From CAIWMF01 sp964402065 (GTDB taxonomy: Bacteria > Verrucomicrobiota > Verrucomicrobiia > Chthoniobacterales > UBA6821), in contig CAYOAN010000004.1 in NCBI GenBank assembly GCA_964402065.1, positions 124,001 through 188,000 on the forward strand: a stretch of DNA of 64,000 bases, read 5' to 3'. This document shows positions 17,723-26,468 of this stretch, piece after piece. The translations under genes and the position numbers were made by a program. The notes under the pieces are model-generated. The model saw only the letters and a program-made list of their open reading frames with translations, was not told where the DNA came from and made no database searches. Positions within the stretch are counted from its first letter, which is position 1, and every line of letters starts with the position of its first letter.

Positions 17723-18351
17723 ATATTGAGTTACTCGAACAAGATTCTCCCTGGCATGAGAAGGTTCATTTTTTTAAAACAATTGATTCAACAAATACTG
17801 TTGCGTTGAAGTTAGGAGAGGGGGGAGCCGCAGAAGGAACACTCGTTCTTGCTGAAGAACAAACTGCCGGTCGCGGACAATTTCAACGACCTTGGTCTTC
17901 TCCCGCTGGCATGGGCCTTTGGACATCGCTCTTACTACGACCGCGCATTACCCCTGAGATGATTCCCGCTCTCTCACGTTTTGCTGTACTCGCTCTTTAT
18001 GACACAATTTTAAAAATGGAAATAAAAGTTGGAGACATGACAATTAAAGAACCTAATGATCTCTTAATTGGGGAAAAAAAAGTTGCTGGCGTTTTAGTAG
18101 AAACGCGCCTAGGTCATAACTCTTCTTTTGCTGTTATTGGAATTGGACTCAATTTACTACAACAAGAAAGTGATTTTCCTCTCGCCCTTAAAGAAAAAAT
18201 TACCTCTCTCAGCTTAGCTTCTGAGAAACAAAATATAGACTGCCAAAAAATACTGATCACATTACTGCAACAACTTTATACTTATTATCAACAGCTTCTT
18301 TATGAGCCTTCTAAATTAGAAGCAGCATGGAAGTTACGGGTTTGTTTTTAA
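17719..18351 (+). CDS. birA: Biotin-[acetyl-CoA-carboxylase] ligase
   Basis: This ligase activates biotin as biotinyl-AMP and attaches it to the carboxylase carrier protein. The 210-residue form lacks the N-terminal helix-turn-helix of E. coli BirA, so it is an enzyme only. The catalytic core shows FKTIDSTNTVAL, EQTAGRGQFQRPWSSPAG (the biotinyl-AMP loop) and KEPNDLLIGEKKVAGVLVE. ATG 17719 overlaps the nadC stop by four bases. The C-terminal repression-type domain is short or absent. Confidence 0.92.
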   Translation: MNIELLEQDSPWHEKVHFFKTIDSTNTVALKLGEGGAAEGTLVLAEEQTAGRGQFQRPWSSPAGMGLWTSLLLRPRITPEMIPALSRFAVLALYDTILKMEIKVGDMTIKEPNDLLIGEKKVAGVLVETRLGHNSSFAVIGIGLNLLQQESDFPLALKEKITSLSLASEKQNIDCQKILITLLQQLYTYYQQLLYEPSKLEAAWKLRVCF

Positions 18352-18369
18352 CGTTTAAATTTTCTTTTT

Positions 18370-19389
18370 GTGAACTCTCTTTTTCCAATTCTTGCTATCG
18401 AGTCTTCGTGCGATGAGACTGCAGTAGCAATTTTAAAACCGCCAGGCGAACTGCTCTGTAGCTTGGTTGCCTCTCAAATGGAAATCCATAATCGTTTTGG
18501 AGGAGTTGTTCCAGAAGTGGCTTCTCGTAATCATTTGTTAGCAATAAAGCCACTGTTTGATCAAGCTCTGAGGGAAGCTTGCATCAAGCCTGAAGAATTA
18601 GGTGCTGTTGTTGCAACAGCAGGCCCAGGCCTTGCTCCTGCACTTTTAGTTGGAGCCTCATTTGCAAAAGGAATTGCCTTGGGCCTAAATATTCCTTATT
18701 TGGCAGTAAATCATTTAGAGGGACATCTTCTTTCTCCTTTTTTTGGAAAAGAAAATATCCCTCATCATTTAGCGCTTCTTGTCAGCGGAGGACACACACA
18801 ATTAACAGAAGTGATCTCTGCTGGAAAATATCGTCTCCTCGGCGCTACAAGCGATGATGCGGCAGGTGAAGCCTTTGACAAAATTGCAAAACTACTTGGC
18901 CTTCCTTACCCAGGTGGCGTTGAAATTGATCGTCTTGCACAACAGGGAGATCCATATCGTTATCAATTTCCAAAAGCTTTTTTAGAAAAAGGGAATTTGA
19001 ATTTTAGTTTTAGTGGTCTTAAAACATCTGTTCGTTATTTTTTAGAAAAAGAAAATTTTACTGAACAAGAATTAAGCCAGGCCCTTCCTGATATTTGTGC
19101 CTCTGTTCAAGAAGCCATTGTTGGTGTCCTTATTGAAAAAATTTGTCGTGCTGCAGAACAACATGCCCTTGAAATAATCGGCGTTAGCGGAGGTGTTGCC
19201 TGCAATTCAGGATTACAAGCCAAACTTCAAGCACTCTGTCAAAAAAAAGGGTGGCAACTTTATTTTCCCTCTTCGCTACTAACAACTGACAATGCAGCAA
19301 TGATAGCCTTTGCAGCATTGCATCATTTAAAAAATGATGAGCAAAGTTCTATAGCGAAAGAAATCATTCCTCAGTGGAAAGTAGAATAA
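18370..19389 (+). CDS. tsaD: tRNA N6-adenosine threonylcarbamoyltransferase TsaD
   Basis: TsaD transfers the threonylcarbamoyl group to A37 of ANN-decoding tRNAs. The 339-residue ASKHA-fold protein begins LAIESSCDETAVAI, has the metal-binding VNHLEGHLLSPFF, and later LLVSGGHTQL and GVSGGVACNSGLQ. The start is GTG 18370, since no in-frame ATG is suitable. It is the last gene of the hemB-nadC-birA-tsaD run, 18 bases after birA, and ends just before a bidirectional terminator. A Sua5-type partner enzyme is encoded at 27.0 kb. Confidence 0.96.
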   Translation: MNSLFPILAIESSCDETAVAILKPPGELLCSLVASQMEIHNRFGGVVPEVASRNHLLAIKPLFDQALREACIKPEELGAVVATAGPGLAPALLVGASFAKGIALGLNIPYLAVNHLEGHLLSPFFGKENIPHHLALLVSGGHTQLTEVISAGKYRLLGATSDDAAGEAFDKIAKLLGLPYPGGVEIDRLAQQGDPYRYQFPKAFLEKGNLNFSFSGLKTSVRYFLEKENFTEQELSQALPDICASVQEAIVGVLIEKICRAAEQHALEIIGVSGGVACNSGLQAKLQALCQKKGWQLYFPSSLLTTDNAAMIAFAALHHLKNDEQSSIAKEIIPQWKVE

Positions 19390-19395
19390 TTTCCA

Positions 19396-19429
19396 AAAAA
19401 AAAGCCCCATCATAACGATGAGGCTTTTT
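19396..19429. terminator. Bidirectional intrinsic terminator between convergent genes
   Basis: A stem of GCC and CATC paired with GATG and GGC (with one C opposite A) and an ATAAC loop is flanked by an A run on the left and TTTTT on the right. It can therefore end both tsaD on the plus strand and the secreted-protein gene on the minus strand. Confidence 0.85.
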
Positions 19430-19449
19430 CAAAACTTAGATACAGCTGA

Positions 19450-20028
19450 TTAGTGATCAGAAGCAGCTACAACAGTTATTGGATAGCTGTAGGTGTGGCG
19501 TCCATCAGAAAAGGTCAATGTTGTTGTTCCAGGTACATTGGCAATAAAGTTAAATTCATTGGTAACAATAGGCGTATAATAATCAGTATCGCTAGGATCT
19601 GTTGCTGCACTATCGTCATCAAAGTGAATATAAGTGCATGCCAGAGTTCCACGTTGAAATACGATAGGATCGTTAGCATCTTTGGCTAAGTTTGCACAAC
19701 CTGTATTAACCTTTGCATTGGCATCTGTAACAGTTCCAGTGAAATCAAAAGTATAAGGGACAGTGTTTGCACCAAAAAGCAAAGTATCAGAAAAACTAAA
19801 TGTATTCTCAGTCATCACGGGCATGATAACAGTGACAGTCTGACCTACTGAAATTTTAACTGGAGCTTTGCTATTGCTTGGAGACAACGTAACACCAGCA
19901 GCTCCTAACGCTGGACTGCTGGGACTACTAGGACTATTAGTGATAGTAGGATCTGATGGAATAGCATGTAATGCACTCAAAGAAAGAAGAAGTGACAAGG
20001 CAACAAAGGATACTTTTTTAATGGTCAT
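19450..20028 (-). CDS. Exported beta-rich protein, divergent paralogue of the chagasin-like neighbour
   Basis: The 192-residue product starts MTIKKVSFVALSLLL, a clear signal peptide ending ALHA, followed by a serine-proline linker. The mature domain resembles its upstream neighbour: GQTVTVIMPVMTENTFSFS parallels GALIKVILDDNAASTGFDW, and PGTTTLTFS is identical in both. The chagasin NPTTG and RPW loops are not conserved, so inhibitory activity is doubtful. ATG 20028 is chosen because an upstream in-frame start would bury the signal peptide. It follows the chagasin gene by 51 bases. Confidence 0.7.
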   Translation of the reverse strand: MTIKKVSFVALSLLLSLSALHAIPSDPTITNSPSSPSSPALGAAGVTLSPSNSKAPVKISVGQTVTVIMPVMTENTFSFSDTLLFGANTVPYTFDFTGTVTDANAKVNTGCANLAKDANDPIVFQRGTLACTYIHFDDDSAATDPSDTDYYTPIVTNEFNFIANVPGTTTLTFSDGRHTYSYPITVVAASDH

Positions 20029-20079
20029 AGATTGGGAATATAAAATGACGAGGCTATTTTGCAAATGATTTTAATAAAT

Positions 20080-20598
20080 TTATTCTACTGTAATATCGAA
20101 ATGAATTACTTGTTGAGGGGCGACTTCTTTTTCCCAGGGCCGAGCTAAGGAAAAAGTTAATGTAGTTGTACCAGGTGAGATTGCTGTAAAAACCCACGCT
20201 TTTTTAGCAGGTGCTCCAATAAGATTTAAAGAGGATGCTTTTCTTCTGTTATTTGTGCCTCGGAACTCTAAAACATCAGCCAAAGAGGAAGTAAAACTCC
20301 AATCAAAGCCAGTACTAGCTGCATTATCGTCTAAAATAACTTTGATAAGAGCGCCATTAGGAACAGTGGCCTTTGCTCCATTATTGCCTTGATGAAAAAT
20401 AATAGTTACAGGTTTATGAGCTCCGTTTTCAAGAGCTTGCTCAAAAGTAGCATCTTCGTTAACACTGGGAGGCTCTACAGGGAGTGAAATTCTAGATGAA
20501 TGAATTGTCTTTGGAACAACCTGACTCACTTGAGCTGAAGCGGTTCCTGCCATGATGGCAAGGAACGAAATAGTACAGAATAGAGTAATATTTTTCAT
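20080..20598 (-). CDS. Exported chagasin-type (I42) cysteine protease inhibitor
   Basis: The 172-residue protein has a signal peptide (about 1-22, ending ASA) and a C-terminal chagasin-like domain (about 75-172). All three inhibitory loops are visible: NAASTGFDW at 92-100 corresponds to the NPTTGY.W loop, GAPAKKAW at 128-135 to the central loop, and RPWEKEVAP from 153 to the RPW loop. Family members bind papain-like cysteine proteases tightly. The target here, host or self, is unknown. The extra 50 residues after the signal are unrecognised. Confidence 0.8.
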   Translation of the reverse strand: MKNITLFCTISFLAIMAGTASAQVSQVVPKTIHSSRISLPVEPPSVNEDATFEQALENGAHKPVTIIFHQGNNGAKATVPNGALIKVILDDNAASTGFDWSFTSSLADVLEFRGTNNRRKASSLNLIGAPAKKAWVFTAISPGTTTLTFSLARPWEKEVAPQQVIHFDITVE

Positions 20599-20651
20599 AG
20601 ATGTGGTAGAAGATGAGGCAACTTAAGCTGAGCTATGTGATTTTGCAAATT

Positions 20652-21506
20652 TTATTTCTTGAGATGAAGTTCTCGCAACTCATTTCCAAGATAATTCAAA
20701 GTCACTAAAAGCAAAAGTAGTAGCAATGCTGGAAAAAGAAGTGTCCACCAAACTCCGTGCAGGGGATTGATCGCTGCAGCACCTTCTGCCAATAATGAAC
20801 CAAGACTCGCCATTGGTGCTTGAACTCCTAAACCAAGAAAACTTAAAAAAGCTTCATCAATAATGACTGCAGGAATGGAAAGAGTTAAGGTGACTAATAA
20901 AATTCCTAACAGATTAGGCAAAATATGCCTCCACAGAATCATCATTGGGCGTTGCCCGAGGATCTGCGCAGCAGCGATAAATGGACGCTCCTTTAAGGAA
21001 AGCGTTTGACCACGAACTAATCGCGCCATGGTAAGCCATTCAATCAAGCCAAGACTTAGAACTAAAATCAAAATTCTAGACGAACCAACGAGCCACGACC
21101 ACCCAAGATGGTTGGCGCTTTGTTGTACTCGTTCATTAAACGCATTGATGAAAATAAGAATAAAAATGAGACGAGGTATTGAATATAAAATGTCAATGAA
21201 GCGCGTCATTCCTGCATCACACCAACCTCCTACGTAACCAGCAATCATTCCATAAGAAGTGCCAACAAAAAGCGTGATCAGTGCACCAGCAAACCCAACC
21301 AAGAGTGAAATACTCCCCCCAGTGAGCATACGATACAAAAGATCGCGTCCATTCAAATCTGTTCCACACCAATGTTGCCAGCTAGGAGCAGCAAAGGTTA
21401 GAGAGCTTGGCTCTGTATAGCTTTTTGGAAAAAAGTGAGGCCCAAAAAGTAAAAGTGCCACCATAACTAACAAAAAAAATGTTGAAAAACCAATCGTGCG
21501 TGGCAT
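20652..21506 (-). CDS. Peptide/nickel-type ABC transporter permease, OppC/DppC family
   Basis: The 284-residue permease of the OppC/DppC family has five or six membrane helices. The N-terminal part has GTDLNGRDLLYRMLTGGSIS, and the cytoplasmic EAA loop reads ERPFIAAAQILGQRPMMILWRHILPN. It pairs with the OppB-type gene 67 bases upstream to form the membrane channel of an oligopeptide-type importer. The substrate-binding protein and ATPases are not in the window, so the substrate is open. A CCTGTAR-type repeat lies just before the start. Confidence 0.88.
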   Translation of the reverse strand: MPRTIGFSTFFLLVMVALLLFGPHFFPKSYTEPSSLTFAAPSWQHWCGTDLNGRDLLYRMLTGGSISLLVGFAGALITLFVGTSYGMIAGYVGGWCDAGMTRFIDILYSIPRLIFILIFINAFNERVQQSANHLGWSWLVGSSRILILVLSLGLIEWLTMARLVRGQTLSLKERPFIAAAQILGQRPMMILWRHILPNLLGILLVTLTLSIPAVIIDEAFLSFLGLGVQAPMASLGSLLAEGAAAINPLHGVWWTLLFPALLLLLLLVTLNYLGNELRELHLKK

Positions 21507-21510
21507 AGCG

Positions 21511-21544
21511 GTAGGCTACAGAGTCTAAGCTTTGAGATTACAGG
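21511..21544 (-). repeat. CCTGTAR-type leader repeat before the OppC-like gene
   Basis: Read on the minus strand, two CTGTA-containing boxes lie 22 bases apart with TTAGA between them, matching the glmS and lysC leader elements. The element ends four bases before the start codon, so it is part of the leader or ribosome-binding region. Confidence 0.5.
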
Positions 21545-21573
21545 AAAAAATCTATTTTTATTTCTATGACTCT

Positions 21574-22470
21574 TTATTGAATCCTTGGATCTAAATAACG
21601 ATAGGCAACATCTACGAAAAAATTACACACAATAAGAAGCACGCAATAAACAATGACAATGCCTCCTAGCAAGAATCCATCACGGTTGAGAATCGAATTC
21701 ACAAAAAATCCACCGGCTCCAGGAATATGGAAAATTGTTTCTACCACAATCGAGCCTGTTAGCAAATTGGCAGCCAGAGGCCCCGTATAAGAGACTACTG
21801 GAAGAATCGCAATACGTAAGGCATGATGGTAAACGATTGCATGTTGCGATACTCCTTTTGCGCGAGCGGCTCTGATAAAGGAATCTTGCAAGACTTCTCT
21901 TAATTGATCTCGCAGTAATCGTGCAATCACAGCCACAAAAGGAAGTGCCAATGTAATCGAAGGCAAGCAGAGTTGAGAAAAAGAGCCCCAACCGCCAACT
22001 GGTAGCCATCGAAGCCAGATAGAAAAAATCAAAATAAAGAGGGGACCTAGTACAAAAGCTGGCAAAGAAACAGCCAGTAATGCTAACTGAAGAGCACAGT
22101 GATCAAAAAAAGAATGGGGATGCGTTGCTGCAAAAGCTCCAATCCAAATTCCAAAAATAAGCGCCATAAAAAGCGAAATGGTGCCAAGAGTAAAAGTGAC
22201 TGGTAATGTTTGTCCTAAAATTTCAACAACGCTGCGATTTCGATATTTTGTGGAAAGACGCAGGTCACCGTGCACGAGATCTCTGAGGTAGTCGGCATAC
22301 TGCTGCAAGAGAGGGCCATCAAGTCGATACTTGTGAAGAAGCTGTTGCTCAATTGCAGGAGCCAATTTTCTTTCCGCGTCAAAAGGGCCTCCTGGTGAAA
22401 GCCTCATCAAGAAAAAAGTGATGGAGATAACACAGAAAAGTACAAAGAGAAGAGAAAGGAGGCGCAACAT
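21574..22470 (-). CDS. Peptide/nickel-type ABC transporter permease, OppB/DppB family
   Basis: The 298-residue permease has the OppB pattern: one N-terminal helix (MLRLLSLLFVLFCVISITFF), a periplasmic domain with YRLDGPLLQQYADYL, then five helices. The EAA loop reads SFIRAARAKGVSQHAIVYHHALR. ATG 22470 is chosen over an in-frame start 60 bases upstream because it opens the first helix at the family position. It is the first gene of the permease pair. CTTCAAC-type repeats lie directly ahead of it. Confidence 0.88.
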   Translation of the reverse strand: MLRLLSLLFVLFCVISITFFLMRLSPGGPFDAERKLAPAIEQQLLHKYRLDGPLLQQYADYLRDLVHGDLRLSTKYRNRSVVEILGQTLPVTFTLGTISLFMALIFGIWIGAFAATHPHSFFDHCALQLALLAVSLPAFVLGPLFILIFSIWLRWLPVGGWGSFSQLCLPSITLALPFVAVIARLLRDQLREVLQDSFIRAARAKGVSQHAIVYHHALRIAILPVVSYTGPLAANLLTGSIVVETIFHIPGAGGFFVNSILNRDGFLLGGIVIVYCVLLIVCNFFVDVAYRYLDPRIQ

Positions 22471-22482
22471 CACTACCGCAAT

Positions 22483-22503
22483 AGTTGAAGTTAAAAGTTG
22501 AAG
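22483..22503 (-). repeat. CTTCAAC-type leader repeat before the OppB-like gene
   Basis: On the minus strand the tract is built of units CTTCAA, CTTTTAA, CTTCAA. Similar tracts precede the pgl/rpiB fusion gene and gnd. It lies 12 bases ahead of the start codon. Confidence 0.4.
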
Positions 22504-22580
22504 TTTTCGACTTTTCTTTTGGCAAAACAATCATTTTTTCTGCCAAGCTCACAAAAAACTTAACCTTGAACAATTTTAAC

Positions 22581-23348
22581 CTACTGCGCAGCAGCCTTCA
22601 CAATTGCTGCAAAAGCGCGAGGATCAAGGCTAGCACCACCAACAAGAGCACCATCGATATCAGGCGACTGTAAAAGTTCGCAAACATTAGCAGGCGTAAC
22701 GCTACCACCATATTGAATTCGAATTTTTTTAGAAATTTCTTTGCTTGCCAGACCTTCAATCACCTCACGAATAAAATGATGCATCTCACTTGCCTCTTCT
22801 GCCGTCGCCGTGCACCCCGTTCCAATAGCCCAAACAGGTTCATATGCAAAAATTGTATCAGCTAGATCAGAAGCGGATAAATCAGCTAAAGCTGTTTTCA
22901 ACTGACGTTCGAGGACTTCCTTTGCTTTGCCTGCCTTGCGCTCTTCAAGTGTCTCGCCGATGCAAAGAATAGGACGAATTTCATGACGATGTGCCACATG
23001 AAGTTTTTGATGAACAATCAATTCTGTTTCACCAAAAAGTTGACGCCGCTCACTGTGGCCTATCAGTACATAGCTGACAAAAAGATCGCGTAACATCCTA
23101 ACAGAAACTTCTCCTGTAAAGGCCCCTTTTTCATGAACAGAAAAATTCTGAGCACCGAGGCGAATTTTAGGATTTCTTTCTAATAATTCGGATGCTTTTG
23201 GAATAGAGGTAAAAGAGGGTATCAAAATAATGTCAATCCCTTCTACCTCCTTTGTCTCTAAAAGGAATGTTTCTAAATAAGGTTGTACCTCACTAGAAGT
23301 GAGATTCATTTTCCAATTACCAGCAATAATTTTTTTTCGAGGAAGCAT
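22581..23348 (-). CDS. tpiA: Triosephosphate isomerase
   Basis: TpiA interconverts dihydroxyacetone phosphate and glyceraldehyde 3-phosphate. The 255 residues include AGNWKMN (lysine of the active site), VLIGHSERR (catalytic His), AYEPVWAIGTG (catalytic Glu) and the phosphate-binding YGGSVTPANV and GALVGGASL. It is the third gene of the gap-pgk-tpiA run, 131 bases after pgk; that gap is longer than in the rest of the operon and may hold its own promoter. Confidence 0.97.
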   Translation of the reverse strand: MLPRKKIIAGNWKMNLTSSEVQPYLETFLLETKEVEGIDIILIPSFTSIPKASELLERNPKIRLGAQNFSVHEKGAFTGEVSVRMLRDLFVSYVLIGHSERRQLFGETELIVHQKLHVAHRHEIRPILCIGETLEERKAGKAKEVLERQLKTALADLSASDLADTIFAYEPVWAIGTGCTATAEEASEMHHFIREVIEGLASKEISKKIRIQYGGSVTPANVCELLQSPDIDGALVGGASLDPRAFAAIVKAAAQ

Positions 23349-23479
23349 AAGAAGAAAGGAAGAGTCGTTGTTATTTGTGGATCAGCTTGATGTTTTGTAA
23401 CTCACGTTTTGTCAGGATAAAATTTTGTAAAAAAAGTAAGTCGCAAATTTTACTCTCTACTTTTCATCCTCTGCTAATT

Positions 23480-24688
23480 CTAGCAGTCAGTGAGCGCCGC
23501 AATCCCTGGCAGTTCTTTTCCTTCGAGTAATTCTAAAGAAGCACCACCACCTGTAGAGATGAAGCTCATTTTTGACGCTAAGCCAAATTGCTTTACTGCT
23601 GTTACAGAGTCTCCACCACCAATAATAGAGAGAGCATCAGGATTAGCAGCGATTGCTTCAGCAAGGGCACGGGTGCCGCCAGCAAAATCAGGAATTTCAA
23701 AAATGCCGACAGGCCCATTCCATAAGATAGTAGCTGCTTGAGCAATTTCTTGCGCATAAAGCTCGCGTGTAGCCAGGCCAATATCAACACCCTCCCAGGT
23801 GAGGGGAATTCCAGCTTCTTTTGAAAGGGTGATATTTTGTGTTGCAGCTCCTGCTTTAATTTCTTGGGTCGCAATACAATCAAGGGGAAGTAAAAATTTA
23901 ATTCCACGCTCGCTTGCTTTTTTCAAAATCTCTCTTGCTAAATCAAGTTTATCCAACTCAACTCGGCTGAGCGCAGTTTCAATGCCAAGCGCTTTAAAAA
24001 AAGTATAAGCCATTGCACCACCTATGAGGAATGTGTCTGCTTTTTCCATCAATGCTTCAATGACACCGATTTTGTCAGAAACTTTGGAACCGCCCAAGAT
24101 CACTAAAAATGGTTTTTTAGGATGTGCTAATTCTCCATGAAGATAACGAACTTCTTTTTCCATGAGGAAGCCCATCACTGCTTGTGGTAGATGAGCAGCA
24201 ATACCTGCAGTTGAAGCATGAGCACGATGAGCAGCTCCGAAAGCATCATTGACATAAAGCTCACCGAGTGATGCTAATGCTTTTGCAAAAGCAGGATCGT
24301 TACCTTCTTCTTCAGCATGAAAGCGAACATTCTCCAGCAAGAGAACATCACCATTTTTCATTGAGGAAATGGCTTTTTCAGCAAGAGGGCCTGTACAAGC
24401 GGGACAAAAAACTACAGAAACATTTTCTTTTTCAAGTAATTTTTTGAGATGAGCTGCAACCGGAGCTAATGAGTATTTGAGATTAACTGTTCCTTTAGGA
24501 CGTCCAAAGTGTGCGAGCAAAATAATTTTTGCTCCTCGAGCAATCAGATGGCGAATTGTTGGCAAAGCCTCCACGATCCGTGTATCGTCAACGACAGCAC
24601 CTTGATCATTGAGTGGAACATTAAAGTCAACGCGGACTATAACGCGCTTGTCACGGACATCGAGATCGTGGAGAGAAAGCTTACCCAT
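23480..24688 (-). CDS. pgk: Phosphoglycerate kinase
   Basis: Pgk transfers phosphate from 1,3-bisphosphoglycerate to ADP. The 402-residue two-domain protein has the N-terminal VIVRVDFNVPL and LLAHFGRPKG, the hinge region, and the nucleotide-site LWNGPVGIFE and GGGDSVTAVK. ATG 24688 (MGKLSLHDLDV) is the family start, five bases after the gapA stop; an upstream in-frame start would lie within gapA. The spacing means cotranscription with gapA. Confidence 0.97.
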   Translation of the reverse strand: MGKLSLHDLDVRDKRVIVRVDFNVPLNDQGAVVDDTRIVEALPTIRHLIARGAKIILLAHFGRPKGTVNLKYSLAPVAAHLKKLLEKENVSVVFCPACTGPLAEKAISSMKNGDVLLLENVRFHAEEEGNDPAFAKALASLGELYVNDAFGAAHRAHASTAGIAAHLPQAVMGFLMEKEVRYLHGELAHPKKPFLVILGGSKVSDKIGVIEALMEKADTFLIGGAMAYTFFKALGIETALSRVELDKLDLAREILKKASERGIKFLLPLDCIATQEIKAGAATQNITLSKEAGIPLTWEGVDIGLATRELYAQEIAQAATILWNGPVGIFEIPDFAGGTRALAEAIAANPDALSIIGGGDSVTAVKQFGLASKMSFISTGGGASLELLEGKELPGIAALTDC

Positions 24689-24693
24689 ATCTT

Positions 24694-25731
24694 TTAGGCA
24701 ATTTTTTGTAACAATTCTACGCAACGATTCGAGTAACCCCATTCATTGTCGTACCATGCAACGAGCTTGAAAAAGCGATCGTTAAGTTCAATACCGGAGC
24801 CCGCATCAAAAATACTAGAGTGCGTATCATGAATGAAATCACTGGAAACGACTTCGTCTTCAGTATAACCGAGAATACCTTTTAAATAGCTTTCGCTCGC
24901 TTTTTTCATAGCAGCACAAATTTCTTTGTAACTTGTTGCTTTGCTCGTTCTGAAGGTAAGGTCAACAGCAGAAACGGTTGGTGTAGGAACACGGAAGGAC
25001 ATGCCTGTTAATTTCCCCTTAACTTCAGGAATCACCAGCGCAACAGCCTTAGCCGCACCCGTAGTGGAAGGAATGATATTTACAGCAGCAGATCGACCAC
25101 CTTTCCAATCTTTGCGAGAAGGAGCATCAACAGTTTTTTGCGTCGCTGTATAGCTGTGAACCGTCGTCATCAATCCTTCCTCAACACCAAAGCCTTCTTT
25201 AAGGAGAACATGCACAACAGGCGCCAGGCAATTCGTCGTGCAGCTCGCATTGGAGATGATGTTATGCTGGCTAGCGTTATAGATATGATCATTAACGCCA
25301 AGCACAATCGTTGCATCTTCTCCTTTGGCTGGTGCAGAAATAATAACTTTTTTGGCACCGGCTTCAAGATGGCCTTTGGCTAAGCTTGCATCGGTAAACA
25401 ATCCGGTTGATTCAATCACGATATCGACATTCATTTCCTTCCATGGAAGAGCAGCAGGACCTTCTTTTACTGCTAGGCATTGGATTTTATGGCCATTGAC
25501 AACAAGAACATCATCTTCGTGCTGAGAAGGATTGGATTTTTCCGTATGGATTTCCCCAGTAAAACGGCCTTGCGTAGAATCATACTTAACGAGATAAGCA
25601 AGATTTTCAGCAGGAACAAGATCATTGACAGCAACAACGTTGTAGCCTTTTTCGAGGAGACCTTTTTCGACAATTGCGCGAAAAACAAGACGGCCAATGC
25701 GTCCAAAACCATTAATAGCAATATTAGGCAT
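24694..25731 (-). CDS. gapA: Glyceraldehyde-3-phosphate dehydrogenase
   Basis: This glycolytic enzyme oxidises glyceraldehyde 3-phosphate with NAD+. The 345-residue protein begins IAINGFGRIGRLVFRA (Rossmann motif) and contains the active-site ISNASCTTNCLAPV and NIIPSTTGAAKAV, with WYDNEWGYSNR near the end. NAD rather than NADP preference cannot be proved from sequence. It leads the gap-pgk-tpiA run, and aroK lies 64 bases upstream on the same strand. Confidence 0.97.
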   Translation of the reverse strand: MPNIAINGFGRIGRLVFRAIVEKGLLEKGYNVVAVNDLVPAENLAYLVKYDSTQGRFTGEIHTEKSNPSQHEDDVLVVNGHKIQCLAVKEGPAALPWKEMNVDIVIESTGLFTDASLAKGHLEAGAKKVIISAPAKGEDATIVLGVNDHIYNASQHNIISNASCTTNCLAPVVHVLLKEGFGVEEGLMTTVHSYTATQKTVDAPSRKDWKGGRSAAVNIIPSTTGAAKAVALVIPEVKGKLTGMSFRVPTPTVSAVDLTFRTSKATSYKEICAAMKKASESYLKGILGYTEDEVVSSDFIHDTHSSIFDAGSGIELNDRFFKLVAWYDNEWGYSNRCVELLQKIA

Positions 25732-25795
25732 AGAGAGAATAAAAGGGTTAAAAAGGTAGGATTCTAAAAGTTTAAACGCTTAGGAAAAGCTTTTT

Positions 25796-26395
25796 CTAGC
25801 AAGAAATGTTTTTCAACAATTCTTCAACTGTTTTTGAATAAGAAAACTGTGTTGTATCGATTTTGACATCGCTTGTTTCTCGGTAAAGCGGAAGTCGCTT
25901 TATTAAAAGTTCATTAAACATACGCCGTGGATATTCCACCTCGAGCAGCGGACGCTTTACTTGTCGAGTAGCGCGCTCAAAAAGTACATCAGGTGAGGCG
26001 TGAAGCCAGACAACGGTTCCTAGCGACTTTAAAAACTGGCGATTCTTTTCTGACAAAATAATGCCGCCGCCGGTTGATAAAACAAAATTTTTCTGAAAAG
26101 ACGTTGATAGTTCTTGGAGTACTTCTGTTTCCAATTCACGAAAATGCGCTTCACCCTCTGTTTCAAAAAGCGTAGCAATACTTGTTCCTGTTTTTGAAAC
26201 AATCCTTTCATCTGTGTCGCAGTAATCATAACGCAGTTCCTGTGCAAGCCGTTTTCCAAGGCTGCTTTTGCCAGAACCCATGAAACCAATCAGAATAAGA
26301 TTGGACTTCTTTTGAAATTCTACAACTGATGCAGATGGCAGTGTTGCTTCAGCACCAACAGTGAGTTTGGAAAGAAGTCTATTATTTGCGAGCAT
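25796..26395 (-). CDS. aroK: Shikimate kinase
   Basis: AroK phosphorylates shikimate at the 3-hydroxyl on the way to chorismate. The 199-residue product has the P-loop GFMGSGKSS near residue 37, the shikimate-site aspartate in YCDTDERI, FRELE with the conserved Arg and Glu, and STGGGIIL. I chose ATG 26395, which leaves a roughly 30-residue N-terminal extension. A longer in-frame start at 26557 would overlap the divergent purE gene by 89 bases and is unlikely. Confidence 0.92.
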   Translation of the reverse strand: MLANNRLLSKLTVGAEATLPSASVVEFQKKSNLILIGFMGSGKSSLGKRLAQELRYDYCDTDERIVSKTGTSIATLFETEGEAHFRELETEVLQELSTSFQKNFVLSTGGGIILSEKNRQFLKSLGTVVWLHASPDVLFERATRQVKRPLLEVEYPRRMFNELLIKRLPLYRETSDVKIDTTQFSYSKTVEELLKNISC

Positions 26396-26468
26396 GGAAG
26401 TTGCAGCTGAAAGGTAATAGGATAGAAGATTGCAATGTGAATCAAAGTTTAGATAAGATTTCAATTCT

